DNA from: Streptosporangium roseum DSM 43021
GTDB taxonomy: Bacteria > Actinomycetota > Actinomycetes > Streptosporangiales > Streptosporangiaceae
NCBI RefSeq assembly: GCF_000024865.1
Contig: NC_013595.1
Location: forward strand, 9,672,001 to 9,736,000
DNA length: 64,000 nucleotides
Direction: 5' to 3'
The notes below the pieces were generated by a model. That model saw only the letters and a program-made list of their open reading frames with translations, was not told the DNA's origin and did no database searches. Numbering within the stretch: position 1 is the stretch's first letter; each line of letters begins with the position of its first letter. The position numbers were made by a program, and so were the translations under genes. This document shows positions 34,142 to 42,570 of the stretch, piece by piece.

Positions 34142-35401
34142 ATGAACGGATCCGCGACCGCCCCCCGGCGCGGCCTCCGCGACTGGGCGGTGGACATCGG
34201 CCTGTTCCTGCTCGCGGCGGCCTACGGGGTCCTGATGTCCGCCACGCGCCTGGAAGCGCCACCGCTGCCGGGACCGAGCTGGCTGTTCGGGCTCGACCAG
34301 CTCACCGGCGCGCTGGGCTGCGCCGCGCTGTGGCTGCGCCGCAGCCGGCCGGTCGAGCTCGCCCTGACGCTGGTCGCCCTGTCGGCGTTCTCCGAGCTGG
34401 TGGCCGGCGCGATGCTGGTGGCGCTGTTCACGGTCGCGGTGCACCGTTCTCCCCGGACCACGGCGGCCGTCTTCGCGCTGAGCCTGCTCGCCGCGCTCGG
34501 ATACGTCGTGCTCCGTCCCGAGCCCGGCACGCCCGGCGTCCTGCTGTTGCTGCTGGGCGTCACGGTCCAGGGCGCCGCGGTCGGCTGGGGCCTGTCCATC
34601 CATCACCGGCGCCGGCTCGTGCTGTCGCTGCGTGACCGCGCGGCCCGTGCCGAGATCGAGGCCCACCTCCGTGCCGAGCAGGCGCAGCTCCACACCCGCG
34701 AGCGGATCGCCCGGGAGATCCACGACGTGCTCGGCCACCGGCTGTCGTTGCTGAGCGTGCACGCCGGCGCGCTGGAGTACCACCCGGACGCCCCCGCCGA
34801 GGACGTCGCCCGCGCCGCCAAGGTGATCCGGGAGAGCGCCCACCAGGCGTTGCAGGACCTGCGCGAGGTCATCGGCGTTCTCCGCGCCCCGGTCGGCGAG
34901 CTGCCCCAGCCCACCCTCGCCGACGTCCGGCAGCTCGCCGCTGAGTCGGTACGGGCCGGGATGCGGGTGGACCTGAGCGAGGAGCTCACCGGGGCCGTCC
35001 CCGACCGGGTCGGCCGCACCGCCTACCGGATCGTGCAGGAAGCCCTGACCAACGCCCGCAAGCACGCCCCCGGGTCCGAGGTGCGCGTGCGCGTGGCTGG
35101 GGCACCGGGCCGAGGGGTGACCGTCGAGGTGTGCAACACCGCACCCGCCGCCTCCACGCCTGCACCCACCAGCACGCCCGCACACGACGCCACCGTGCCC
35201 GACACCGCCATGCCCGTGCCCGAGGTCGCCGCGCCCGTGCTTGCCCCCGGCGCCGCCGCCGTACCCGCACACGACGCGCGGCCCGGTCAGGGCCTCGTCG
35301 GCCTCGCCGAACGCGTCGCCCTGGCCGACGGGCGCCTGGAGCACGGGGCCACCGCCGCGGGTGGCTGGCGGCTGGCGGCCTGGCTACCCTGGCCGCCATG
35401 A
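34142..35401 (+). CDS. NarL-type sensor kinase with low-complexity insert
   Basis: 419 residues from ATG 34142 (MNGSATAPRRG). No ribosome site is present and a CATAGGCT box ends 8 nt upstream, so the mRNA may be leaderless. Four or five membrane helices precede the HisKA_3 motif RIAREIHDVLGHRLSLLSVH. The ATP domain has IVQEALTNARKHAPG and ends with GQGLVGLAERVAL. Between these lies a roughly 55-residue Pro/Ala/Thr/Val-rich insert (APAASTPAPTSTPA, VPEVAAPVLAPG) where the ATP lid should be. It is coupled by ATGA to the next gene. Confidence 0.9.
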   Translation: MNGSATAPRRGLRDWAVDIGLFLLAAAYGVLMSATRLEAPPLPGPSWLFGLDQLTGALGCAALWLRRSRPVELALTLVALSAFSELVAGAMLVALFTVAVHRSPRTTAAVFALSLLAALGYVVLRPEPGTPGVLLLLLGVTVQGAAVGWGLSIHHRRRLVLSLRDRAARAEIEAHLRAEQAQLHTRERIAREIHDVLGHRLSLLSVHAGALEYHPDAPAEDVARAAKVIRESAHQALQDLREVIGVLRAPVGELPQPTLADVRQLAAESVRAGMRVDLSEELTGAVPDRVGRTAYRIVQEALTNARKHAPGSEVRVRVAGAPGRGVTVEVCNTAPAASTPAPTSTPAHDATVPDTAMPVPEVAAPVLAPGAAAVPAHDARPGQGLVGLAERVALADGRLEHGATAAGGWRLAAWLPWPP

Positions 35402-36081
35402 CCGCATCAGAGCCGTGGACGGTGGGCGTGCTCATCGTCGACGACGACCCGCTGGTCCGCGCCGGCCTGGTGATGATGCTGGGCGGCGCTCCCGACATCC
35501 GCGTGGTCGCCCAGGCCGGTGACGGCACCCAGGTGCTGCCCCTGGTCGATCGGCACGCCCCCGACGTGGTCCTGATGGACATCCGGATGCCCGTGATGGA
35601 CGGGCTGGCCGCCACCGAGGTCCTGCGCGCCCGCCCGGGGGCGCCGGAGGTCATCGTGCTGACCACCTTCGACGCCGACGACCACGTCCTGCGCGCCCTG
35701 CGCGCCGGAGCCGCCGGGTTCCTCCTCAAGGACACCCCGCCCGACGAGATCGTGACCGCGGTGCGCCAGGTGGCCCGGGGCTATCCCGTACTGTCCCCGG
35801 TGGTCACCCGGCGCCTCATCGCCCGGGTCGCCGACTCCGGCCACGACCGGCGTCGCACCCGGGCCGGGGACCGCCTGGCACTGCTGAACGCCCGCGAACG
35901 CGAGGTCGCCGTGGCCCTCGGCCAGGGCAGGTCCAACGCCGAGATCGGCGCCGTGCTCCACCTCAGCGTCCCCACGGTCAAGACCCACGTCTCCGGCATC
36001 CTCACCAAGCTGGGCCTCAACAACCGCGTCCAGATCGCGCTGCTGGTCCACGACGCGGGACTCCTCGACGACCAGGAGTGA
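35398..36081 (+). CDS. NarL/FixJ-type response regulator
   Basis: 227 residues. The receiver begins VGVLIVDDDPLVRAGL, with phospho-acceptor VVLMDIRMPVMDG and LLKDTPPDE. The LuxR-type output domain has LNAREREVAVALGQGRSNAE and TVKTHVSGILTKLGL. It is the cognate partner of the kinase upstream, whose stop it overlaps. After the stop comes a perfect 14-bp palindrome CCGGGGATCCCCGG (36086-36099). Confidence 0.92.
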   Translation: MTASEPWTVGVLIVDDDPLVRAGLVMMLGGAPDIRVVAQAGDGTQVLPLVDRHAPDVVLMDIRMPVMDGLAATEVLRARPGAPEVIVLTTFDADDHVLRALRAGAAGFLLKDTPPDEIVTAVRQVARGYPVLSPVVTRRLIARVADSGHDRRRTRAGDRLALLNAREREVAVALGQGRSNAEIGAVLHLSVPTVKTHVSGILTKLGLNNRVQIALLVHDAGLLDDQE

Positions 36082-36241
36082 CGGCCCGGGGATCCCCGGA
36101 GGCCACCTGGCAGAACCGGCGACATCATCAAAGCCGCACTCGTTCTCCCTCATTTCGACCACAGCTACGCAACGTGAAAACGGAGGATTCGGGGGCACCT
36201 CACGTCATACGTCCGATGCTCGACCCTGATGTCGCCGGCCG

Positions 36242-36889
36242 TTATCCCGTGCCCGTCATGCGGCTCTCCCAGGCCCAGGCCACGATCTTGACCCGGCTGC
36301 GTACGCCGAGCTTGGCCATGATTCCCGACACGTACCCCTTGACCGTGCTCAGCGAGATGAACAGCTCGTCGGCGATCTCCTGGTTGGTGCGTCCCCTGGC
36401 GATCGCCTGGACGATCTCGGTCTCCCGCGCGGTCAGGGGCTGGGCGGGCATGCGGGCCTTGGCCCGGGCTCCGCGATCGGCGAGGTGGCGCAGCAACCGC
36501 AGCGTGATCGTCGGCGAGATGAGCGCGTCCCCCGAGTATGCGGCCCGCACGGCCTCGACCAGCAGGATCGGCCCCGCGTCCTTCAGTACGAATCCGGCCG
36601 CGCCGCAGCGCAGCGCGCCGTAGACGTACTCGTCCAGGTCGAACGTGGTCACCATGACCACCCTGGGTGGGGCGTCGGCCAGCGCGCGGGCGACCTCGAT
36701 CCCGTCGAGGCGGGGCATCTGGATGTCCACCAGGCACACGTCCGGGCGCGTCCTGCGGGCCTGCTCGATCGCTTCGACACCGTCGCCCGCCTCGGCGACC
36801 ACGGTGATGTCGGGCTGGTCCTCGAGAATGATCCGCAGGCTGGCCCGGATCATCGCCTGGTCGTCGGCCAGCAGCACCCGGATGGTCAT
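36242..36889 (-). CDS. NarL/FixJ-type response regulator
   Basis: 215 residues from ATG 36889 behind AGGGAG. The receiver has VLLADDQAMIRASLRIIL, phospho-acceptor VCLVDIQMPRLDG and VLKDAGP. The output domain has LTAREREIVQ-like text (LTARETEIVQAIARGRT) and STVKGYVSGIMAKLGV. It is downstream of a kinase gene on the same strand with a 67-bp gap, so the two form the third NarL-type pair in this region, in the opposite orientation. Confidence 0.92.
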   Translation of the reverse strand: MTIRVLLADDQAMIRASLRIILEDQPDITVVAEAGDGVEAIEQARRTRPDVCLVDIQMPRLDGIEVARALADAPPRVVMVTTFDLDEYVYGALRCGAAGFVLKDAGPILLVEAVRAAYSGDALISPTITLRLLRHLADRGARAKARMPAQPLTARETEIVQAIARGRTNQEIADELFISLSTVKGYVSGIMAKLGVRSRVKIVAWAWESRMTGTG

Positions 36890-36956
36890 CGTCACTCCCT
36901 GACGGGCACGGGCGGCATCATTCGGCATCGGCGCTTCCCGGCGGGCGCAGGCGGTG

Positions 36957-38060
36957 TCATCGGTGTTCGCCGGTGGGGATGGTGGCGCGGACGGACCAGC
37001 CGGATCCGGGGCGGGGGCCGGCGCTCAGGGTGCCGCCGAGGGCTTCGAGGCGTTCGCGCATCCCGATGAGGCCGTACCCGGCGCGGCGGTAGCGGCGGGC
37101 GGACATCCGCGGGGCGTCATCTTCGACCTCGACCGTGACGGCCTTCTCGTGCTGGGTGATACCGATGGTGACCGCGCGGGCATGCGGGGCGTGCCGGGAG
37201 ACGTTGGTCAGCCCCTCCCGCACGATCCGGTACACGGTGCCGCTCACCTCTGGCGGCCAGCCGGACGGCTCGGCGGCCAGCCGCAGGTGCGCCCGCGGTC
37301 CGGGGAAGCCCTCGATCAGCTCCTCCAGCCGTTCGCAGCCGGCGGAGGCGGGGACGGCGTCGCGCAGGAGGCCGACCACGCGGCGGGTGGCGGCCAGGGC
37401 CTCGGAACCCGCGGTTTCGATGTCGGCGAGGGATCCGGCCGTCTTCTCCGGGTGCTTGGCGGTGACGAGCTGGGCGGCCTGGGCCTGGAGCACGATGCTG
37501 GTGATGTGGTGGGCGACGACGTCGTGCAGTTCCCTGGCCAGCTCAAGGCGCTCGGCACGCCGTACCCGCTCGGCGACGGTGCGGCGGCGGGCGGCGAGCA
37601 GCCGGAGGCCGAGCCCGATCACCAGGGCGCCGAGCCAGGCCAGACCGCTCAGCACCGGCACCGCCGAGCCGGGGTTGGCGAGGAGGCCGCCCGCCGCCAC
37701 GGCCGGCCCCGCGGCGGCCACGACGCAGGCCGTGCGGGCGGGCAGCGTCCTGACCGCGGAGCCGACGAGCACCGCCAGCCCCAGGGACGTGGCGGGGCCG
37801 GGTTCGGCCGGCAGGTGGACGAGGCGGGTGGCGAGGACGGCGAGCGCCACCACGGTCAGGCCCGCGACCGCCGTCCACAGCGGGGTGCGGCGGCGCAGCA
37901 GGGCGAGCACGCACACGGACGCGCCGACGGCCGCGCCGAACAGCCAGTAGCCGGCACCCCAGCTGTCGGCGACCCGGTGCGCCTGGAAGGCCACGGCCGC
38001 CGCGAACACGACGCCGAGCCCGGCGTCAGCCGCCATCTTGAGCCGATCGGGAACAGGCAC
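36957..38060 (-). CDS. NarL-type sensor histidine kinase
   Basis: 367 residues if started at GTG 38060 (VPVPDRLKMAADAG). This follows a TAGCCT box 8 nt upstream and may be leaderless; the frame stays open to 38180. Five or six helices occupy the first 150 residues. HisKA_3 is ELARELHDVVAHHITSIVLQ. The ATP domain has IVREGLTNVSRHAPH, VEDDAPR and YGLIGMRERLEALGG. It is the partner of the regulator just downstream. Confidence 0.9.
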   Translation of the reverse strand: MPVPDRLKMAADAGLGVVFAAAVAFQAHRVADSWGAGYWLFGAAVGASVCVLALLRRRTPLWTAVAGLTVVALAVLATRLVHLPAEPGPATSLGLAVLVGSAVRTLPARTACVVAAAGPAVAAGGLLANPGSAVPVLSGLAWLGALVIGLGLRLLAARRRTVAERVRRAERLELARELHDVVAHHITSIVLQAQAAQLVTAKHPEKTAGSLADIETAGSEALAATRRVVGLLRDAVPASAGCERLEELIEGFPGPRAHLRLAAEPSGWPPEVSGTVYRIVREGLTNVSRHAPHARAVTIGITQHEKAVTVEVEDDAPRMSARRYRRAGYGLIGMRERLEALGGTLSAGPRPGSGWSVRATIPTGEHR

Positions 38061-38173
38061 GGCGTCCAGGCTAGGAGAGGGACCCCGCCGGCCTGTACCG
38101 GCCGAAAGTACTGTTCTCTTCCCTGCTTTCCGTCGATGTGAGGAGTGGGTCGCGGGTCGCAGGATGAGGCTCC

Positions 38174-39262
38174 ATGTCACATGAAACGCGCCCCCCGACG
38201 CCGGAGGCCACGGGGCTCGGGCAACCCACGACGACTTCCTCCGGCCGGCCGCGTGTCGCCGCGCTCGACGTGCTGCGCGGGTTCGCCCTGTGTGGAATCC
38301 TGCTCGCCAACGTCAAGCCGATCGCCCACATGGGCGACACCACACCGGTTACACAGTCTGTAGCGGCTGCTCAGGACGGCGCCTGGCTGGGCCTGCTCGT
38401 CGACCAGCGCTTCTTCCCGATCTTCTCCTTCCTGTTCGGCGTCGGTTTCTCGCTGCTGCTGGACTCCGCGGGCCGCCACGTCCTCCGCCCGCGGCTGCTC
38501 CTGCTGCGCCGACTCCTGGTCCTGCTCGCCCTGGGCCTGGCTCACATGTTCCTGCTGTGGCGGGGCGACATCCTGACCATCTATGCCGTCGTCGGCCTAC
38601 TGGTGCTGCTGCCCTCGACCTGGCTGCCGCGCCGGGTCGTCGCGGGGCTCGCCGCCGTCCTCATCGCGACGCCGCTGAGCCTCGGCAGCAACGGTCTGTC
38701 ACTGGTACCCGGGCTGTTCCTGCTGGGCTCGGCGCTGACCCGGTACGGCGTGATCGACCGGATAGAGCGCTCCGTCCGCGTTCCGGCCGCACTCGGCCTG
38801 GTCTTCACGGCGGGGGCGGTGCCCGCCCTGTGGCTGCAGATCGAAACACAGATCGGCGACGCGACCTTCAGCTTCTGGTTCGCCCTCGCGGGGATGCTGA
38901 TCGCGGGCGTCTACGTGTGCGTCCTGCTGCTCCTGCTCAGAACGCCGCTCCGGCCGGCGCTGCAGGGGGTTTTCGCGCCGCTGGGCCGGATGGCGCTGAC
39001 CAACTACCTGTCCGCCACGCTCCTCGTCCTGGTGGCCGCCCATGTCATCGGCGGCTCGCCGGACGGCTGGTCATCGGCGACGGTGGTCCTGCTCGCGGGA
39101 GCCGTCCTCGTCCTTCAATGGCTGGTGTCCACGCTCTGGCTGCGCCGCTACCGCCAGGGCCCACTGGAATGGCTCTGGCGGTGGGCCACCTGGGCCCACC
39201 GCCCACCCCTGCGCCGCGCCCCCGGAAGGCCCGGCCGACGGGGCCGGGCCTTCCGGGGATGA
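38174..39262 (+). CDS. DUF418 (YeiB-like) membrane protein
   Basis: 362 residues with about nine to ten membrane helices. The first helix contains RVAALDVLRGFALCGILLAN, the DUF418/acyltransferase-3-like opening, followed by DQRFFPIFSFLFGVGFSLLL. The DUF418 domain proper starts near FAPLGRMALTNYLSATLL. The family's function is unknown; membrane transfer of acyl or sugar groups has been suggested for relatives. It is divergent from a kinase gene with 113 bp between. Confidence 0.85.
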   Translation: MSHETRPPTPEATGLGQPTTTSSGRPRVAALDVLRGFALCGILLANVKPIAHMGDTTPVTQSVAAAQDGAWLGLLVDQRFFPIFSFLFGVGFSLLLDSAGRHVLRPRLLLLRRLLVLLALGLAHMFLLWRGDILTIYAVVGLLVLLPSTWLPRRVVAGLAAVLIATPLSLGSNGLSLVPGLFLLGSALTRYGVIDRIERSVRVPAALGLVFTAGAVPALWLQIETQIGDATFSFWFALAGMLIAGVYVCVLLLLLRTPLRPALQGVFAPLGRMALTNYLSATLLVLVAAHVIGGSPDGWSSATVVLLAGAVLVLQWLVSTLWLRRYRQGPLEWLWRWATWAHRPPLRRAPGRPGRRGRAFRG

Positions 39263-39268
39263 ACGCGG

Positions 39269-40444
39269 TCAGGGATTCTGGAACCTGACCTCGGGATTGG
39301 CCGTCGAAGGCCCGTCGAGCAAGGGCTGCGGGACACCTCGCAGGTGCAGGTCGAAGAAGGCGCCGACATAGGCACGCGTGATCTCTCCCGAGCGCTTCCC
39401 GGACAGCGGCGCCTCGGGGGTGGACAAGCCGAGCTGGCCGCCGAGCACCGGCAGATCGACGAAGGTGAAGTGCCCCGAATCAGCCACGGTCAGCCAGCGC
39501 TTCCAGCCGTCCAAGCGCGCCCAGTCCCGGGCCCAGGACTTGTCCTCGCCACCCGGTCGATGCAGGGAATCGGTACCGAGCATCATGAAGGGGCGGCCGT
39601 TCAGACCGGAGGCGGGCACGGGGACGAAGAACGTGCCGTCCATGTTCACCCCGGCCCGCACACGGCGGTCGGTCGCCATCGTCTGCGCGGCGCTGTTGCC
39701 GCCGATGGAGTGCCCTGCCATGCCGATCCGGTTGCGATCGATCATCTTGGCGTGCTTCCAGGCCGGATGGCGGCCGGTCAGCTCGTCGAGTACGAACGAC
39801 ACGTCCTTGGCGCGGCCCTTGGCGACTGCGCCGATGCCCGGGTCGTCGTCCTCGACCCGTTCACAGGCGACGCAGGTGGTCATCCGCCCGCCGGGGAAGG
39901 CCGTACCGGACGACTCGTAGGCATGGTCGACCGCCGCGACGACGTATCCCCTGCTGGCCAGGTCCTCGGCGACCGAGGTGAGGGTGGCGCGCGGCAGCGT
40001 GAAACCGGGAGACAACACGACCATCGGATACTTGCCGGCGGCGGGCCGGGCGTCGGTGCGCGCGTTCGTGCGGGTGGCGCTCACCTGCTTCGCGGGGATC
40101 GCTCTGTCCAGCTTCTGGAACTTGAGCAGGAGCCGGGCCTCCTCGGTGCTCATGTAGGACGCGGCTCGGCCCGATCCCCGGTGGGCCGGGTAGAACATCG
40201 ACACCATCAGCTCCCGCGCACCCGCCTTGGGCACCCACGGGTCCCGGCGATCCTTGTCGACGAGATGCAGCGTGTCGCGGCCCACCGCGTTCGGACCCGT
40301 CGGGCCGGGCAGCGCGAGCCGGGTTTCGGCGACGGACGCGGATCTTTCGGCAGCCGCGGGCACAGCGAACGTCGTGGTCACCGCGCCGATCGGCAGCGCG
40401 GCGGCAAGCAGAGTGGCTAGGACCCCATGGGCGATTCTGGTCAT
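39269..40444 (-). CDS. Secreted alpha/beta hydrolase (PAF-acetylhydrolase/dienelactone type)
   Basis: 391 residues from ATG 40444. A Sec signal peptide (MTRIAHGVLATLLAAALPIG) has a cleavage site near VPAAAE. The nucleophile elbow is GMAGHSIGGNSAAQ. An aromatic/oxyanion region is VVLSPGFTLPRATL, and DGTFFVPVPASG with the late DSGHFTFVD (catalytic His) completes the picture. This is the platelet-activating-factor acetylhydrolase or polyester-hydrolase-like branch. The product is probably extracellular. It is convergent with the DUF418 gene, 6 bp apart. Confidence 0.85.
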   Translation of the reverse strand: MTRIAHGVLATLLAAALPIGAVTTTFAVPAAAERSASVAETRLALPGPTGPNAVGRDTLHLVDKDRRDPWVPKAGARELMVSMFYPAHRGSGRAASYMSTEEARLLLKFQKLDRAIPAKQVSATRTNARTDARPAAGKYPMVVLSPGFTLPRATLTSVAEDLASRGYVVAAVDHAYESSGTAFPGGRMTTCVACERVEDDDPGIGAVAKGRAKDVSFVLDELTGRHPAWKHAKMIDRNRIGMAGHSIGGNSAAQTMATDRRVRAGVNMDGTFFVPVPASGLNGRPFMMLGTDSLHRPGGEDKSWARDWARLDGWKRWLTVADSGHFTFVDLPVLGGQLGLSTPEAPLSGKRSGEITRAYVGAFFDLHLRGVPQPLLDGPSTANPEVRFQNP

Positions 40445-40606
40445 GATCGGACCGTACTGACCCGTTTCCAGCGGTCGATACTGACGAAAGTCAGGGGCCA
40501 CCCCTGTCTTTTCGCCGGCGTCACGACCACCCGCCCTGCCGGCACGGCGCGCCGCATCATCCGAGGATGACCGGCCCGATGCCAGCCAGAGCCACCTTGG
40601 TCGCTG

Positions 40607-40628
40607 AATGTAATGTTATGACTACATT
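40607..40628. promoter_or_regulatory. Inverted repeat upstream of the HPF-like gene
   Basis: AATGTA-10nt-TACATT lies 21 bp before the HPF-like start codon in an AT-rich patch. It probably overlaps the promoter. Its TGTA/TACA arms resemble those of the repeat at 27140-27162. Confidence 0.45.
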
Positions 40629-40648
40629 TGACGGAAGGAGTGCGGGCG

Positions 40649-41005
40649 ATGGCAGACACGGGTGACGAGCAGGCGGACGTCCTGAGCGAGCGGCTCACGC
40701 TCGGCACGGGCTTCACCGAGGACGAACGCCCTGAGATCGTCGAACGGTTCACCGCCCTGGGGAAACGGCTGCGCTCCCATCCTCCCGACTCGGTGGATCT
40801 GCGGCTGAGCATCAAGAACCGGGGCCGGGCCGAGCAGAAGGTGACCCTCGAATGCCGGCTCGCCGGCGTCGAGCCGCTGGTCGCCACCTCGACCGAGCCC
40901 GAGCTTTCCAGTGCGCTGACCGAGGTCCGCGAGGACCTGATCCAGCAGCTCGACAAGCTCAAGACCCGGAGGGATCCGCGCCACGACCGGCCCCATCGGC
41001 CGTGA
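40649..41005 (+). CDS. HPF/RaiA-like ribosome-associated protein
   Basis: 118 residues from ATG 40649, 8 nt after GGAAGGAG. The pattern LTLGTGFTEDERPEIVERFT with VDLRLSIKNRG and KVTLECRLAG fits the beta-alpha-beta S30AE fold of hibernation promoting factors. The family's positive surface is not obvious, and the domain is slightly short. A basic tail (DPRHDRPHRP) ends it. It may bind ribosomes in stress, or be an HPF-like stress protein with another target. Confidence 0.65.
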   Translation: MADTGDEQADVLSERLTLGTGFTEDERPEIVERFTALGKRLRSHPPDSVDLRLSIKNRGRAEQKVTLECRLAGVEPLVATSTEPELSSALTEVREDLIQQLDKLKTRRDPRHDRPHRP

Positions 41006-41195
41006 TCCCGCCCGCCGTACGGCCCGCTCCGGCGGCGCCCGCGCCACGACGGGCCGTGGTCCACCGGCGACAGAGGCGACACGCCCCGGGCCTGACGGCC
41101 GTGGTGCGTCAACGATGAGATGCCATGCCGGGAATGTCGGATGTGGTGATCGCGCTGTGCCCTGCACAGCATCCGTGATCGCTTGAGGAGCCGTC

Positions 41196-41597
41196 ATGAC
41201 CGTCCGTGAACTGCGCCTGGTCGTCACCGCCGCCGACTACGACGAAGCACTGCGGTTCTACCGCGACGTGCTCGGCCTTCCCGAGCGGGCCGCCTTTGCC
41301 TCCCCCGACGGCCGGGTGACGATCCTGGAGGCGGGCCGGGCCACGCTGGAGATCGCCGACCCGGGGCAGGCCGAGTTCATCGACCGGGTCGAGGTGGGGC
41401 AGCGGGTGGCCGGGCACATCCGGGTGGCCTTCGAGGTGGACGACTCGCCCGCCACCACCGCCAAGCTCGCCGGAGCCGGGGCCAAGGTGATCGCCGAGCC
41501 TGTCCGGACCCCGTGGAACTCCCTCAACTCCCGCCTCGAAGGCCCGGCCGGGCTCCAGCTCACACTCTTCACCGAGCTGGGCTCCGAAGAGGGGTGA
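41196..41597 (+). CDS. VOC-family (glyoxalase/bleomycin-resistance-like) protein
   Basis: 133 residues behind TGAGGAG. Two beta-alpha-beta-beta-beta modules are evident: MTVRELRLVVTAADYDEALR with FYRDVLGLPE, then HIRVAFEVDDSPATTAKLA with GLQLTLFTEL. Metal ligands are not certain: the usual first His is replaced by Arg/Leu. It may bind or modify a small molecule. Just upstream is a hairpin GCTGTG-CCCTG-CACAGC (41154-41170) flanked by two GTGATCGC copies. Confidence 0.85.
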   Translation: MTVRELRLVVTAADYDEALRFYRDVLGLPERAAFASPDGRVTILEAGRATLEIADPGQAEFIDRVEVGQRVAGHIRVAFEVDDSPATTAKLAGAGAKVIAEPVRTPWNSLNSRLEGPAGLQLTLFTELGSEEG

Positions 41598-41617
41598 CCT
41601 CCTCCCCGGGGCCGTGA

Positions 41618-42382
41618 TCAGAGGGTTCCGATGAACTCCCTGATCAGCCCGGTCAGCTCGGCGGGCCGCTCCAGCACCACCACGTGGCCGCTGTCGAGCT
41701 CGGCGTAGCGGCTGCCCGGGATCAGGCGGTGCAGCTCCCGCGAGTGCTCGACCGGGACCAGGTAGTCCTGGGCGTTGCCGATGACCAGGGTGGGCGCGGT
41801 GATCAGCGGGAGCCGGTCCCGGATGTCGACCTTCAGGTCGAGGGCGATCTGCCGGGCGGTTCCCGCCGGAGGCTCGGCCGCGAGGACCTGGGCCAGTCCC
41901 TCCTCACCCCACCCCCGCATGAAGGCCGGGCTGAAGGCCAGCAGAGAGGCGGCCCCGGCGAAGTCACCACTCTCCAGCGACTTCGCCCAGAAGGACAGGC
42001 CGAGCCGGAGCCGAGGGTCGTCGTCGCCGTGCGCCCACCCGGCGACGAGGACCAGGCTGCGGATCCGCTCGGGATGCTTGGCGGCCACCGCCGCCGCCAC
42101 GACCGCGCCGAGCGAGAACCCCACGAGGTCGGCGGGGCCGTCGAAAGTGGCGGCGACCTGGTCGACGAGCAGGTCCAGGGTGAGCTCGCCCTCGGGCAGC
42201 GGGGTGCCGCCGCTGCCGGCGTAGTCGGGTGTGATCACTGTGTGCCGGTCGGCGAACCCGCCGACGAGGTGGCCGAAGTTCGTCAGCGAGTCGCCGCCGG
42301 TGCCGTGGACGAGCACGAGCTCCGGCCCCTCCCCCGCGACGTCGTAGTGGACGGGGGTGGCCGAGACGGAGACAGTGGGCAT
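41618..42382 (-). CDS. Alpha/beta hydrolase, TetR-controlled
   Basis: 254 residues from ATG 42382 behind GAAGAGG. The oxyanion segment is LVLVHGTGGDSLTNFG, the nucleophile is GFSLGA, the acid probably lies in VIGNAQDYLVPVEHS, and the base is DSGHVVVLERP. It resembles 3-oxoadipate-enol-lactonase or ester hydrolases. It is divergent from a TetR regulator, and the leader contains two palindromic operators, so its expression is presumably induced by a ligand or substrate. Confidence 0.88.
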   Translation of the reverse strand: MPTVSVSATPVHYDVAGEGPELVLVHGTGGDSLTNFGHLVGGFADRHTVITPDYAGSGGTPLPEGELTLDLLVDQVAATFDGPADLVGFSLGAVVAAAVAAKHPERIRSLVLVAGWAHGDDDPRLRLGLSFWAKSLESGDFAGAASLLAFSPAFMRGWGEEGLAQVLAAEPPAGTARQIALDLKVDIRDRLPLITAPTLVIGNAQDYLVPVEHSRELHRLIPGSRYAELDSGHVVVLERPAELTGLIREFIGTL

Positions 42383-42506
42383 GGCAACCTCTTCGGGGTT
42401 CGAAAGCCGCCGGTGGCGGCGGGCCGGCACGGAAGACCGCGCCGGGACCGGACAAGCGGGCAGGTGGGCGGGGAGACGACCGAAGCGGTCTTCACGCCGA
42501 CCTCCA

Positions 42507-42538
42507 TCTCTTTCTGTAGCGATCGCTACAGAAAGAGA
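42507..42538. promoter_or_regulatory. Perfect 32-bp palindromic operator
   Basis: The left arm is TCTCTTTCTGTAGCGA, the right arm its exact complement, with the centre between 42522 and 42523 in GCGATCGC. It lies between the hydrolase and TetR genes. The inner TGTAGCGATCGCTACA recurs at 42553, so the 16-mer is probably the TetR-binding core. Confidence 0.8.
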
Positions 42539-42552
42539 CCGTAGCAGTATTC

Positions 42553-42568
42553 TGTAGCGATCGCTATA
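42553..42568. promoter_or_regulatory. Second operator copy next to the tetR start
   Basis: TGTAGCGATCGCTATA differs from the perfect core at one base. It ends 2 bp before the ATG at 42571, so a bound repressor would block the regulator's own transcription start. Confidence 0.75.
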
Positions 42569-42570
42569 CA

